Below are positions 42,381-53,121 of a stretch of 64,000 bases of DNA, in pieces (within the stretch, counting starts at the first letter, position 1; the number at the start of each line of letters is the position of its first letter). The notes under the pieces were generated by a model. The model was not told where the DNA came from and ran no database searches. It worked only from the letters and a program-made list of their open reading frames with translations. The stretch is from Metellina segmentata (Eukaryota > Arthropoda > Arachnida > Araneae > Tetragnathidae). The stretch covers positions 16,500,120-16,564,119 of the forward strand of contig OX375880.1 of assembly GCA_947359465.1 (NCBI GenBank). Direction: 5' to 3'. The translations under genes were made by a program, and so were the position numbers.

Positions 42381-42824
42381 CTGTACCAGTGCAACGCAAA
42401 TCAACTGTCCATCTTCTTTCAAGGATCTACAGATAATTTAAGACATTTAAAAGCACAGTTGAAGTTTCGGAGGATGTACAGATCTAAGTTTAAATTTGTA
42501 TGAGTAAATTTGTTCTTTTGATCAGATCTGACTTGGAAGTAACTAGGAATGGAGGAATGGATCATAGTTGGTGACTAAACCATGGGTCGGCAAACGTTTA
42601 TTGGAAAGGGATAGAAAAACAGGTTCAAATAATTTGTTTGGAAAATTATATTTTTAAATAATATTTATACCCATTTTACTGATACCTACAAAAAATCGCA
42701 TAAAATATTTCTATTTATTGATAAAAACATTATTGAATAGGTTAAATTTGTACTAATGCGATGAAAATGTAATTATTTTTTCATAAGATAACATTTAATC
42801 ATGCTGGAGTTAGAAGTTAGTACT
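42381..42824. other. AT-rich spacer
   Basis: Contains a CATGGGTCGGCAAACGTTTA word near 42591 but no recognised feature. Confidence 0.35.
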
Positions 42825-43699
42825 TCATATCCTTAAAGTTGTTTGCAAATGGTCATCTGTTAGTAATGATCTCTATTGAGATTTTACATACTTCATTGTC
42901 GATAATGTCATTTCACATTCGTAGGTACACCGAACTACTGATAAAAAATATCCGTGCATAAAATGTTAATTAACCGTATTTATCTTCCGAAATATATTTA
43001 TAGAATTGGGTTAGATCCATTCCTTTAAACATCATTTTTAACCTATCATTCTACAGATCTATCGCTTCCAATTGAAGGTCTGACGGTAGCTACTCAATTG
43101 TACAGTCAAATGGATTTTGAAATATAGTCTTTTGCACTTGCATCAAGATACGAAAAACGTTGTTGTAACTGTACGTAAGTTCAGAAAATATATCCGCCAC
43201 GAAATTTTTAGGAACGGGGATTTCGCTAATATTTGAAATTGTTTACAGCATGGTGGTAAATGGTCAAACTTTTTTAATGAGATTTCTGTTTCAAACAATG
43301 CAAATTTTCGGCGGTATCACTTAACGATAGAATACGTTTCACGTATGAGTACTGTTTTCCCCTGTAATTTTAAGTTAAATTCTTTAAGATATCCCACGAT
43401 GTCTGTAGCAAATGCTAATTTCCATAGCCATTCATTGTTCGATAATAGTAGTTGTGAGCATTTTTCTCCATTTAGAAAATTTTTTACAACTTCTGAGTTC
43501 AAAACATCTCAAAATTTTCCATTGCTGAGCCATCGAACTAATGTATGGTAAGGCAAGGCAGGATATTCGGCTTCGATCTCTCAAAATAATCACGAAACTG
43601 ACTGTGGTTAAGTCCACGAGAGTGAATAAAGTTAACCGATGACACAACTGGTTCAATAACACATCACAGATTGAGGTGTTTCCCACAAAGAGCCTCCTG

Positions 43700-44334
43700 G
43701 TGAATATTCTATATATATAATTCTCTTACGCAAGAAAGACGTTATTTGTAATCGCGTTTTGGCTACACTGTACGATTGTTTGTTAATCGCGAAGTCTCGC
43801 GCATCGATTGAATTTATAGCGTTATCGGATGAAATTTTATTGAAAAAAAAAAAAAAGGAAATTTTAATGAGCTGTTGCAGTTAGTTTATAATAGAAATCA
43901 AAGAAAGCGGAGGATCTTTTCAGGGCCATTTAAAAAACGGTCCTTTTCAGGGCCAACAATTATAGTTCAACAAGACGCTTGCACTACAACTTTCGGCAAC
44001 AAACTCAATGAATAAGTGTGGGTCGTTTGAGTGCTGGGAAAATGTACACACAAGCAACATGCTGGGTATTCAATTTCCAAAGCAACGCTCACATTTCGAG
44101 TCAAAATTTGCCCAAAGTTTTCATTTGAATTCTGATTTTAGAGATACTGTATAAATGTTTTTCTGTAATACATCAAATTTAGATTTGAAAAACATTTTTT
44201 TGGTAACATATTTTGTAAACAATCCCTTCTGCTAGGATACATGTCTTCATTGAGGCGAGCGAAGCGAGCATAGGTTCCCGCAGCAACCGGGGGTTGGCGA
44301 GCGTTAGCGAGCAGGGGGCAGGCCCCCTAGTACA
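43700..44334 (+). mobile_element. Helentron-like insertion in the hAT relic
   Basis: It runs from TTCTATATATATAATTCTC to the hairpin CAGGGGGCAGGCCCCCTAGT at 44314-44333. Coding similarity to hAT resumes on both sides, which brackets the insert. The interior carries two histone-type stem-loops (43912-43954) and a poly-A run, and no helicase. Confidence 0.6.
43939..43954 (+). promoter_or_regulatory. Histone-mRNA-type 3' stem-loop
   Basis: GGTCCTTTTCAGGGCC has the canonical 6-bp stem (one T-G wobble) and TTTC loop, preceded by AAAAAAC and followed by AACAA, as in metazoan histone mRNA ends bound by SLBP. A decayed second copy, GGATCTTTTCAGGGCC, is at 43912-43927. No histone coding sequence is visible upstream. 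Confidence 0.6.
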
Positions 44335-44760
44335 ATGAATTACCAGAGGTTTTAAGCATTTAGCTTCTTCACAAGCCTTTAAAATTTGTTCAAATTCCCT
44401 GTTCCGAATATTTTTACCACAATCAGTTTCACTGATTCCATTGCAAATTTTACTGTGTTGGTGTTTTCTCGACTTCCTTGAAGATATCTTTGCTTGTAGT
44501 GTTACACATGCAGATTATTCGCAGTGGCTAATTTTTCAGTCTCCTCAAACTCAGTATTGACCCATGGAATAAACTGCAGTAATTGGGCAGTATCAGTAAT
44601 GTCCGTCGACTTATCTAGAGCCAACGAAAACCACTTGAAATTTTTGGCCTTATCTCTTAATTGACTCATGATTTGACTTCCGACGTCCTCAACTCTTTTA
44701 ACATATCGCTCCCCAGCAAGAAAAGTGACGCATGTCTGAAAATAAAAATTTTGATGTTAT

Positions 44761-45059
44761 GTCATTAAAAAAATATGTATGAGGTGCCCCTGCGCGCGCG
44801 CGTGTTATATTACTATTCTATAGAACATAATAGAAGTTACCACCATAAATACTTACTCAAAATTTAAAAGAAGCTTATACTATTTTAACATAAGTTTTAT
44901 AGTAACCTTTAAGATGATGTTTCTCAAATTCTTCAATTTTGAGTTGGGTCACTTTTCTAGCCGGGGTGCGATATGTTCTCGTTGAAAAACTGACAGAACG
45001 AAACAAATACATTTCCTCTGGGCTTATTTCTTCGGCTGCTAATTACTTCACCATTGTTT
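44761..45059. other. Spacer, possible hAT remains
   Basis: Has a CGCGCGCGCGTG run (44793-44804). The minus strand may hold decayed N-terminal hAT sequence, but I cannot support it. Confidence 0.35.
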
Positions 45060-45425
45060 ATGCCTTGAAACTAGAGGAAAGATAAAATTCACTTTCGGAT
45101 CTACAGATTTAGGAATAGACCTAATACAAATCTATGGTAATCGAAATTCCAATCCAAGTTCACATAGTATTAAGGCTTGACTAAATATGGCCTCTTGCAT
45201 CAAACCCCCACCCCACCCAAACAAACAGTAGGCAACATGTAGTCCTTTGGATTTACTCCCTGTAACTCAGGAAAGCTTAATATTCACTATTCTATCCTCA
45301 GATTGGTCTAATATAAATCAGTCGTTATCAAAATTCGAACATAAGGTTCAAATATGTGGAGTTAGCCAAATTATGACCCCTTTTACTTTCAATCCCAACC
45401 ACATACGTTGATATCAGGAATATAC
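45060..45425. repeat. Two diverged ~190-bp repeats
   Basis: The series AAATTCAC..TCTA, AATACAAATCTATGGTAATC, AAATATGGCCTCTTGCAT occurs at 45075-45215 and, diverged, at 45275-45390. It also resembles 10105-10270 in the segmental block. Confidence 0.5.
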
Positions 45426-45447
45426 GTCGTTCTCCACTCAAAAAACA

Positions 45448-45715
45448 TACACTGCCCTTCAATAATGGACCGGACAGCAAGATATGATGATATAAGGGAA
45501 AGAATGCGTGCTTTAATAGGAAGGGGGGGGGGTACCCCACGTGCTACAATTACACTAGCAACCCTTCTGGGCATACTTTCAACAAGGTTTTGATACACAG
45601 GTATGGGTATTCGTGTCCATTCCTGCTGCAAGAATGTCGCCAGTTCAGCTGTAGATTTCGGACGTGGCTCCCTGGTCCATAAGCGTCGCTCTAACTAGTT
45701 CCACAAATGATCTCG
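45448..45715 (-). pseudogene. Tc1-like end fragment, duplicate
   Basis: Begins with the Tc1 terminal repeat ACACTGCCCTTCAATAATGG and encodes on the minus strand the transposase C-terminus (YQNLVESMPRRVASVI). It is a second copy of the left end of the next element (45747-46000). Confidence 0.7.
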
Positions 45716-45746
45716 GGTATATACGTTGCTCTCCATTAAAAAAACA

Positions 45747-46287
45747 TACACTACCCTACAATAATGGACCGGACAGCAAGATGTGATGATATAAGGGAAT
45801 GAATACGTGCTTTGATAGGGGATGGACCCCCCCCCCCCACGTACTGCAATTACACTAGCAACTCTTCTGGGCATAATTTTAACAAGGTTTGGATACACAG
45901 CTATGGGTATTTGTGTCTATTCCCGCTGCAAGAATGTCTCCAGGTCAGGTGTAGATTTCGGATGTGGTTTCCTGGTCCGTAAGCGTAACACTCTAAAGGG
46001 TCCCACAAATGTTATATGGGGTTTCGGTCGGGACTCTGAGCAGGCCAGGAAAGACGTTTTACATCCATATCTTGATACCACTGCTCGACAGAGGCTGCAA
46101 CATGACATGGAGCGTTGTCGTACTGGACGTAACATTCGTCCATTCCATAAAATTGCCAGAGCGTAGGAAGAACCTGATTGTCCAACATGCAAAGGTCCCA
46201 GGCCATACCACGAAATAAACCCCCAAACAAGTAGTCGGATTTCATGCAAATACGCAGGAGTCCGGTCCATTATTGTAGGGTAGTGTA
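45747..46287 (-). mobile_element. Internally deleted Tc1-like element
   Basis: Terminal inverted repeats ACACTACCCTACAATAATGG at 45748 and its inverse ending 46286, with TA-like flanks. The minus strand encodes only the end of a Tc1 transposase: DNAPCHVA (second catalytic Asp), WPAQSPDRNPI, then TAA where the catalytic Glu of NPIE is expected, followed by HLWD and the C-terminus with MPRRVASVI. The first catalytic Asp and DNA-binding domains are deleted. A poly-C run at 45828-45838 disrupts the end. Non-functional. Confidence 0.8.
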
Positions 46288-47210
46288 TTGAGCATTATGA
46301 GGGCCGGTTAAGATGATGGGGCGGGGATTAGGCCAATAGCGTATCTGGGGCTTGGCTCACGCCCTAATAAAGAGGCGTTGGTTGGCGCAGTAAAACTTCT
46401 CAGTAAAAAAAGTCATTCCGAGCAAATGACAAAGGTAGTAAGGTTTGTTCATTCAGAGTTAGGCCAAGAAGTGATAGCAACAGATACATCTTGTGACGGA
46501 TTGACAGATTGTTTGTTAAGTGAACTTGGAAAGAGGGAAAATCCCTGAAAAATATGCATGGTCAAGGGATACGACAATGGTTCAAATATGAAGTTGAAAA
46601 ATATGGATGCCCCAAAAATAATCATTGATCTCAATCCACGAGCATTTTACGTCCCATGTTGAAGCCACTCCTTATATCTCGTGGTAAATTAAGAGACTCT
46701 ATCATGCCCACTAGCTGATAATTTTTGTAGCAACGTACAAGATATCTATAATTTTTTCTCAGCTTTCACTCATAGGTGGAGCATTTCGATTAAGAACGCA
46801 ACAACTTAAACGGTTAAACCTCTTAGTGATACTTGTTGGGAAACCAGAATGGATGCTCTCCAACCCCCCTCTGCGATACAACATAGAAGAAGTGTCGGAT
46901 GACGAGGCAACGATGGACACTAAAGTTAATGCTTTTGGAAAAACCCTGCTTCTGGTATTACCCCCAAAAGACTTTATGTTAGTTAACTTTTAATTATTAC
47001 ATGGAAACGTTTCCTAATGTTTTTGTGAGTATAAGAATCTTACTTTCCATTCATGTGTCAGTGGCTAGTGTGAAGAGGAGTTTTTCTAGATTGAAGATAA
47101 TTAAAAACGACGTGAGGAAGATCATTTTCCAAGAGCGTCTGATTGGTTTAGCGACCTATGTTATTGAAAATGGAAGCTCAATACCGTCGATACAGACACA
47201 ATCATAAGAT
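46288..47210 (+). pseudogene. hAT transposase (ZMYM1-like) relic
   Basis: Plus-strand pieces: FSAFTHRWS and VKPLSDTCWETRMDAL (about 46755-46865), and a C-terminal frame 47001-47207 with hAT dimerisation features (RILLSIHVSVASVKRSFSRL, then QERLIGLATYVIEN). Frameshifts and stops separate them. ZMYM1-like and other cellular proteins derive from the same transposase group. Dead copy. Confidence 0.65.
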
Positions 47211-47378
47211 TTTGCAATGCAAAAGGCCAGAAAAATACAATTTTTATGTTTCTATTTTTGTATTTGTATCTTCATGAGTGTTGTACAAGTGTTTCGTATG
47301 ATATGATAATGAAGATATGATGATAAGTAATATGATAGTAAGGATATGATGATAAATAATATGATGATAAATAATATG
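47211..47378. repeat. ATGATAAATAAT simple repeat
   Basis: Imperfect repeats of GATATGATGATAAATAATAT. The SINE-E insertion interrupts them; they resume at 47822-47870. Confidence 0.75.
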
Positions 47379-47821
47379 TTGTTGTCGTTGTTTCTTATGC
47401 CTACACTGGCAGACCAAAGGAGTGCCAGGCCCGTCGAAGACGGCAAGAGGCGAGGGGGATGCGGCTTCCATGCAAGTGAGCTCCATTGGGAGGAAGTACG
47501 ACTTAGCTCGAATTTTTAACCAACAGAATGGCAGCACATCGACACGTCTCGTTTTTACGGAGAGGTCACATTTTCACGACATTCAATCATACTCAGGCAC
47601 ACGGTTGTAATTTTGATCCAAACCAGAGACCAACTAATCCCTGGTTCGGCATCCCCAGAAGTATTGGTTTATTATGGGAACATGGAGGACTTTGTGACCA
47701 CGACAGATTTTTCGTGCACCAGTCACCTTTAGCGTACACGGGAGTTTTCGGTCAGCTGGGCTCGAACTCATGATCAGTCAGTCACGAGCTCGATGCCCTA
47801 CCGATAAGGCCACATGGCCGT
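47379..47821 (-). mobile_element. SINE-E, second copy
   Basis: The minus-strand head CGGCCATGTGGCCTTATCGG (box A) and GATCATGAGTTCGAGCCC (box B) at 47820-47755, a body with AAGTCCTCCATGTTCCCATA, and a (CAA)n-like tail near 47379-47391. TGATAAATAATATG lies on both sides (47365-47378, 47822-47835), although the local simple repeat weakens this as a target duplication. Confidence 0.75.
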
Positions 47822-47835
47822 TGATAAATAATATG

Positions 47836-48199
47836 ATAATAAGGATAGGATGATAAATAACATGATAATATGAATATTTTTCTGCGTATTTCATTTTCAA
47901 TAATAATTGAATCATTTACTATTCAATTGATGAAATAGGAAAAAAAGTACATATTATGTTATTATATGTAAATGTAATGTTGACTTTACTGTATTAAAGG
48001 ATTTCAAAATAAAGACGTTTCATTGACTTTTTTTTGTAAATTAATTATCATGGCATAACTATTTTTAATTACAACGAATGTGTTTAATATTACAAAATCC
48101 ATTAGCTTATGGAGGCCTAGCAGAAAAAACCTGGCTAGGTAAAATATGTATTATACGCAATGAAATAAACTAATTTCACAGTAAGGTATTCTAAGTGGA
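47836..48199. other. AT-rich spacer
   Basis: No feature recognised beyond the tail of the ATGATAAATAAT repeats. Confidence 0.4.
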
Positions 48200-48576
48200 G
48201 GTAAATAATACGACAAATCTCTCCAAAGGATTCTATTCAAAGGAAATAAACATTAGAATCTTTCCAAATGATTCTATTCCAAGTAAAGTAGCAATATAAA
48301 TTTTTCTAAGTGATTATTTTCGTAGGAAAAGAGCAATATAATAATTAAAAAAAGGTTCAAAGAACCCACAGGGAGTAAAATTGTTGGGAAAGTTTAAGAT
48401 GCAGAAAGTATTTTAACACTTAAACACATTTGACTGAAATAAATTAAAAATATTTAAAATATATATTAATATATGATCACTTTCATGCATGCTATTCCTC
48501 TCCATTCATGTTAAATTTAAATTCCTTATAAAAAATCAAAACTACATAAATTAAATTCAGTTTGAGGTATTTAAAC
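48200..48576. repeat. Fragment of segmental block (unit 4, second copy)
   Basis: GATTCTATTCC-type repeats (48220-48350), then CACAGGGAGTAAAATTGTTG and ATATTAATATATGATCAC, a diverged copy of 41690-42130. It is cut by the hAT-like array. Confidence 0.6.
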
Positions 48577-49992
48577 TAGAGATGCGACATCGACAGCAAA
48601 ACATTGATGTTTTGAAACATCGATGTTCAAAATTAAAACATCGATGTTGGTAATACATCACCACAAAAACATCGATGTTTTTAAAATGCAGTATATTTAA
48701 TCTTTTTTACCCATGTCTTAAAATTGGTTTAACACCTAGTGATGCTACATCGAAAGCAAAACATCGGTGTTTTGAAACATCGATGTTGATAATGCATCGC
48801 CACCAAAGCATCAATGTTTTTAAAATTCAGTGTATTTAAAGTTTTTTTCCCATTTCTTAAAACTGGTTTAGAAACTTTTGATACGACATCGACAGCAAAA
48901 CATCGATGTTCAAAATTAAAACAACGAAGTTGATAATGCATCTCCCCCAAACTAACGATGTTTTTAAAATTCAGTGTTGTTAAACTTTTTTTCCCCATTT
49001 CTTAAAACTGGTTTAGCACTTAGTGATGCAACATTGGCTAGAATACATCGATGTTTTTTTTTATAAAACATCAATGTTTGGAAAACGTCGCATCCCTACT
49101 TTTCAGACCCTTCACCCTTGGACACTTTGGTCTAAAAGTATGTTCAATTTGCTGATTATGAAAATTATGCAACTTGGTTATTTTAAAAAAATTTTAAAAC
49201 GGTACTTTTTTCATTTAAAAATAAAACATCGACAACGTAAAAACATCGACAAGTATAAACATCAATGTTACAAAAACATCAACTCCAATACATCGATGTT
49301 TTTTTAAAAACATTTAAAAAAAATAATATTTACAGCAATTTGACATAGATACTGCTAACTATAAGTATAATTAGGTAGGTACATAACAACAATTTTTGTT
49401 AGTTATTATTAATAATTTATCAACTTATGGGGGTAAACATTACAAACTTATTTTTTATTTACTGTAAATAAAAAATATTGAGGCCTATAAATATTACATA
49501 TCCCAATATTTGTTATTTATAGTTAGTGAAAAAAGAAGTCGGCTTAAGGTGGAGAAAGTAAAACTTTTTATTTTTTTATATTTTTTTTTACAAACTATCC
49601 CACCAGTTAGTGAAAAATTTTTCTAATGTGACAGATGTCGCTATCACTGACAAATACTTAGCTACACGGTTATTTTTTTGTCATTCAAAAATAAAGCATC
49701 GACAATATAAAAACATCGATGTTTAACAAACATCGGCTCCAATAAATCGATGGTAAACACAAGGTTTTTTTTTATAAAACATCGACATCAATGTCGCATC
49801 CTTACTTTTCAGACCCTTCACACTTGGCCACTCAAAGTTTTATAATGATATATTTTTTATTTAAAAAAAACATCGACAGTATAAACATTGATGTTACAAA
49901 AATATCAGCTCCAATACATTGCTTTTAAATACATCGATGTTTTATCAAAAACCGATGTTTTGAAAACATCGACATAGATGTCGCAACCCTAG
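48577..49992. mobile_element. Nested array of CATCGATG hAT-like MITEs
   Basis: It opens with TAGAGATGCGACATCGAC and closes with GATGTCGCAACCCTAG, inverse ends of the family at 467-1007. Inside, ATCGATGTTTT units, TTTCTTAAAACTGGTTTAG (48852, 49001) and the words CGCATCCCTACTTTTCAGAC (49088) and CGCATCCTTACTTTTCAGAC (49794) show at least three stacked copies. No transposase. Confidence 0.65.
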
Positions 49993-51235
49993 TACCTTAC
50001 ACTAAGTAGTGTAACATACTTTTGAGAGGGCGAGATTGTTGTATTATTCCAAAATTGCATTGTGTGGCACTGGGGGTAAGTTATTTAATTGTGGAATAAT
50101 ATTATTCCAAGATTTAAGTATATAATATTATTGTACAATTTAAATAAATAATATTATTTCACAATTTAAATAAGTAATATTATTCTACAATTTAAATAAA
50201 TAATTTTATTCCTCAATTTAATAAATAATATTATTCCACAAATATAAATCCGAAATTTAAATTAATTATTTTTCGTTGAGCAAATAATACTATTTAATTA
50301 TTCCATATTTAAGTAAAAATAAATGTAAATAAAGGTTCGCGTATAGTTTCAAGCAGAATATGTTGTAAAATTCAGTGAGTTCGAAATATAATTATTTTGA
50401 TGAAAATGAGTGTGTAGCTTATACAAAGTACTAATAACGTAAGTTACGAAACAAAAAAGATTTTTTAATGAAAATAAGCAAATTTAGTATTAAAAGTCTA
50501 TGATACAAATTACAAGTAATTTATCTCTGATCGTGTGTAAGGGTGGATTTAATTTCAAGAACGTGGTAAAATTTCACATTTTACGCAAATGATATTTTCC
50601 CATAATTTAAGTAAATACTATTATTTTAATTTTTTTAGTAAATACGATTTCGGTAATTTAAGTAAATTTTTTAAGTAACTTTTTAGTGTTTTTCCCAAAA
50701 ATATTTATTCTAAATTACATGGAAACACTATTTGTCACAGCATAAACGGCAAAATTAATTAAGAAACTTAATTTCATTTAAATTTGCATAGTGAAAGTAG
50801 GGAAAATGATAATCCGTTCACATGAAAAAAATCATATAGCTAATTGGCATATTATTCATTGATGGGGTTGTATAAAATAATTTAAACACTACTATAAATA
50901 CAAAAATACACAAATACAAAAGCAATTAGATGAAATAATGAAAAATTAACAAACTTTAATTTTTTCTTTTCTTTTCTTGGACCTGGTTGAGGATTATCAG
51001 GTTTGACGTTTACTAAAAATCTATCCAAGGAACTTTGCTTCAGCCTAAGCAGGATGTTTGAGAAATGTGACATTGTCTGGACATTTCAGATAGCGTATAC
51101 CGAGGTACCAGTGTATTAGATTTTATATGACTCTAAAAGTTAGCTACACGAAAGTAGATTATAGCTTCTTAAACAACGTGATCACAAAGTAAGATAAATT
51201 GCTGTTAATAAAATCAGGAGTTTCAAATAAAAGTT
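49993..51235. repeat. Unit 4 spacer with 26-bp AT-rich tandem repeat
   Basis: 50090-50290 consists of repeated AATTTAAATAAATAATATTA then TTCCAC units of about 26-30 bases, as in the other units near 24480-24720. The remainder follows the unit order (GTTCGCGTATAGTTTCAAGC, TCTCTGATCGTGTGTAAG). Confidence 0.6.
50860..51113 (-). pseudogene. Possible pogo/Tigger-like element end
   Basis: On the minus strand CACTGGTACCTCGGTATACG (51109-51090), next to a TA, resembles a pogo/Tigger-type terminus. It is followed by a 63-codon frame (51073-50882) whose KQSSLDRFL and PDNPQPGP words resemble the C-terminal tail of Tigger-like transposases and fit a PCNA-binding (PIP) motif. No catalytic domain. Confidence 0.35.
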
Positions 51236-51241
51236 TTTATT
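51236..51241 (-). terminator. Polyadenylation signal AATAAA of gene D
   Basis: GTAATAAAAACTTTTATTTG on the minus strand, 330 bases beyond the stop. Conserved after all four MATH-BTB copies. Confidence 0.6.
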
Positions 51242-51570
51242 ACTTAGAATTTGCTTAAACGTCTGTAACAAGCTTTGCATAAATAAGAATTAATATCAAT
51301 GGTCTTTTTAAATGAATAGGATACTCTGCACATTTCTTCAAGATCTACAAATTATATATTAAATTTAACTTACTAACAAGATACACTTAAGTTTATATTA
51401 ATTGTAGAACCTAACAATCTGAACACAGGAGAAAAATTTTAAGCACTATATGTACCCATTATTTAAGTAGGACATCATCAACTTAATCTTTTCTGAAAAA
51501 TGAAAGTTATTTACCACAGTGTCGAAGCGTTCGTAGAGGAAGGCATCATTAAATGTTGTTCCACTAGTCC
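51242..51570 (-). other. 3' untranslated flank of gene D
   Basis: Aligned with the 3' flanks of the other copies (AACACAGGAGAAA near 51423; GAAAGTTATTTACCACAGTG near 51501, also after gene A). Confidence 0.5.
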
Positions 51571-53121
51571 TTACGATTTTATTTGAAGCTTTTTTCTGAA
51601 AATTGCATATATTGAAATGGCAGTTAAATCTGAATTACTTTGATCAAATTCCATCCATTCAGTAGAACGCGTGATCTCTGCAGCATGTTTGAGAATGAAA
51701 TCCTGGACAGCCGATGTCAGTTCGTCGTCATGGTGCCTGTCGGCCAAGGCCAAGACCACGCCCACATTGTTCACGGCCAGGTTGGATTTCAATGCAAAAG
51801 AACACTTCTGCTTCAGGGACATTATCTGGTATTTATCCGAAGCATAGAACAACTTGGAAGCGCTTTCCAACTCCAAGTCCTCGACGGTGTCGGTGTAAAC
51901 GTACAGCAACATTCTGGTCAGAGTGTCTGCATCTATGTCTGGCACGTTCAGGAAGTTGGTGGTGACCTCTTGCATGTCTCTGGTGAACATTGCCTTGAAG
52001 ACTGGGGACCGGGCACAGAGGATTGTCTTGTGGACAGGGAATGTGACACCTTCGGATCTCAGCTCGTAGTCACTCAGAGATTGGTCTTGGTACAAAGCGA
52101 GAAGGTCACTTTTCAGATAGCCATCGGTTTCTGAAACGGCCGGAGGACGTTCCGGAGCAGGTTCTGCAGTGTTCCACCAGTTTGCGATCGAATCCTCATT
52201 CAGGCTTGTTGGAGGTCCATAGTGGATGCTTTCGTGTTCCATTCCAATGGAAAATCTGAACTCGAATTCTAGAGACAGGACATCCTGAGGTAAAAGATGG
52301 CGCTTCCATCCCATCAACTCTCTTCTAGCAATGAACCGCGGAAAAGTCCAAGAAAGTTCTTGGTTTGCTAAGCACATGCGTTTATCGTGCATCTTTTTAA
52401 CTGCTGTTTTATAGTGATTCAAAACAGATATTGTACACGATAATAATAATCCAACCGGGAATTTCTCACGGCTGATTTGGATCTTAAGATGTGTCTCCCG
52501 GACAACTCGTTCTAAAGACACTTTCAGAACCATCGGGGTGTGAATCATAGCAGCTAACGACACAGCTGTGTTTCTCTGATCACCCTGTCTAAGCTCACTG
52601 AAGTCCTGTATGCTCCAGAGCATGGACATTCTTTTCACTCCGAGACGAGTACGTGCGAAACATTGGACGTGTTCGCCGATGTCTCCGTTTGTTTTCCACA
52701 GACGGCAGAACACGGTCAAGGTGTCTTGCGGCAAGTAGATAGCTCGCTTCGTTTCATAAACGTCTTTTTGCTTGTACTTACTTCCTGGCACACTGTGTTC
52801 CTCATTAGAATTGAAAGTCATACCCATAGCTTTGTCCTTATTTATAATAGAGCCGTCAGCAGCCACAAGAGACAGTTGAAAATCAATGACAATATCAGAA
52901 GATTCCGAATCTTCACAACCAAGAGAGAAACTGAAATATTCATCTTCATCATCGTAACATTTAAGATAGATCCATATACTCCAATGGGACTTATTAAGAG
53001 AGTCAACGAAGAACATTGGACTCTGTAACATATTTTCTCGTGTCTGCGCACATTGGGTGAAGTTTACTATTTCCCAGATAAATGTAAACGTTCCTTTCTC
53101 CTTCGAGTTGTCGAGTGCCAT
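51571..53121 (-). CDS. MATH-MATH-BTB protein (TDPOZ/SPOP-like), gene D, intact
   Basis: Intronless, 516 codons from ATG 53121. MATH 1 about residues 9-150 (FTFIWEIVNFTQC; LTVFCRLWKTNGDIGEH), second MATH-like unit about 196-293 (LSWTFPRFIARREL; LLPQDVLSLEFEF), linker, BTB about 338-448 (HKTILCARSPVFKAMF; Met-Gln-Glu in the CUL3-contact position), 3-box/BACK-like end (LADRHHDDELTSAV). No signal peptide or membrane helix. Inferred role: dimeric CUL3 ubiquitin-ligase adaptor with unknown substrate. D differs from A-C across the whole length (for example VNNVGVVLALADRH against VTKVSLVLVLADRH), so it is the most divergent member. No frame break, so probably functional. Confidence 0.9.
   Translation of the reverse strand: MALDNSKEKGTFTFIWEIVNFTQCAQTRENMLQSPMFFVDSLNKSHWSIWIYLKCYDDEDEYFSFSLGCEDSESSDIVIDFQLSLVAADGSIINKDKAMGMTFNSNEEHSVPGSKYKQKDVYETKRAIYLPQDTLTVFCRLWKTNGDIGEHVQCFARTRLGVKRMSMLWSIQDFSELRQGDQRNTAVSLAAMIHTPMVLKVSLERVVRETHLKIQISREKFPVGLLLSCTISVLNHYKTAVKKMHDKRMCLANQELSWTFPRFIARRELMGWKRHLLPQDVLSLEFEFRFSIGMEHESIHYGPPTSLNEDSIANWWNTAEPAPERPPAVSETDGYLKSDLLALYQDQSLSDYELRSEGVTFPVHKTILCARSPVFKAMFTRDMQEVTTNFLNVPDIDADTLTRMLLYVYTDTVEDLELESASKLFYASDKYQIMSLKQKCSFALKSNLAVNNVGVVLALADRHHDDELTSAVQDFILKHAAEITRSTEWMEFDQSNSDLTAISIYAIFRKKLQIKS

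Larger units (their letters stand above)
42825..44760 (-). pseudogene. hAT transposase (ZBED5-like) relic, split by an insertion
   Basis: On the minus strand, 44740-44560 encodes a recognisable hAT core (EDVGSQIMSQL, then FKWFSLALDKSTDITDTAQL), 43690-43320 the middle (LRCFEL, FLVDI-like FATDIVGYLKEFNLKLQGK), and 43010-42830 traces of the C-terminal dimerisation region (SSSVY, RSLLTDDHLQTTLRI-like). Stops and frameshifts are many. It is interrupted at about 43700-44334 by a Helentron-like insert. Proteins of this type are domesticated in vertebrates as ZBED5/GTF2IRD2, but this copy is dead. Neighbouring copies show no intact source. Confidence 0.7.

Noticed and set aside
43345..43551. 68-codon plus-strand frame in the hAT region
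   Set aside because: Antisense of the degenerate hAT transposase.
47422..47773. Plus-strand frames of 62-81 codons
   Set aside because: They lie within SINE-E and read its antisense.
51640..52134. 164-codon plus-strand frame opposite gene D
   Set aside because: Antisense shadow of the BTB domain; similar shadows occur opposite genes A to C.
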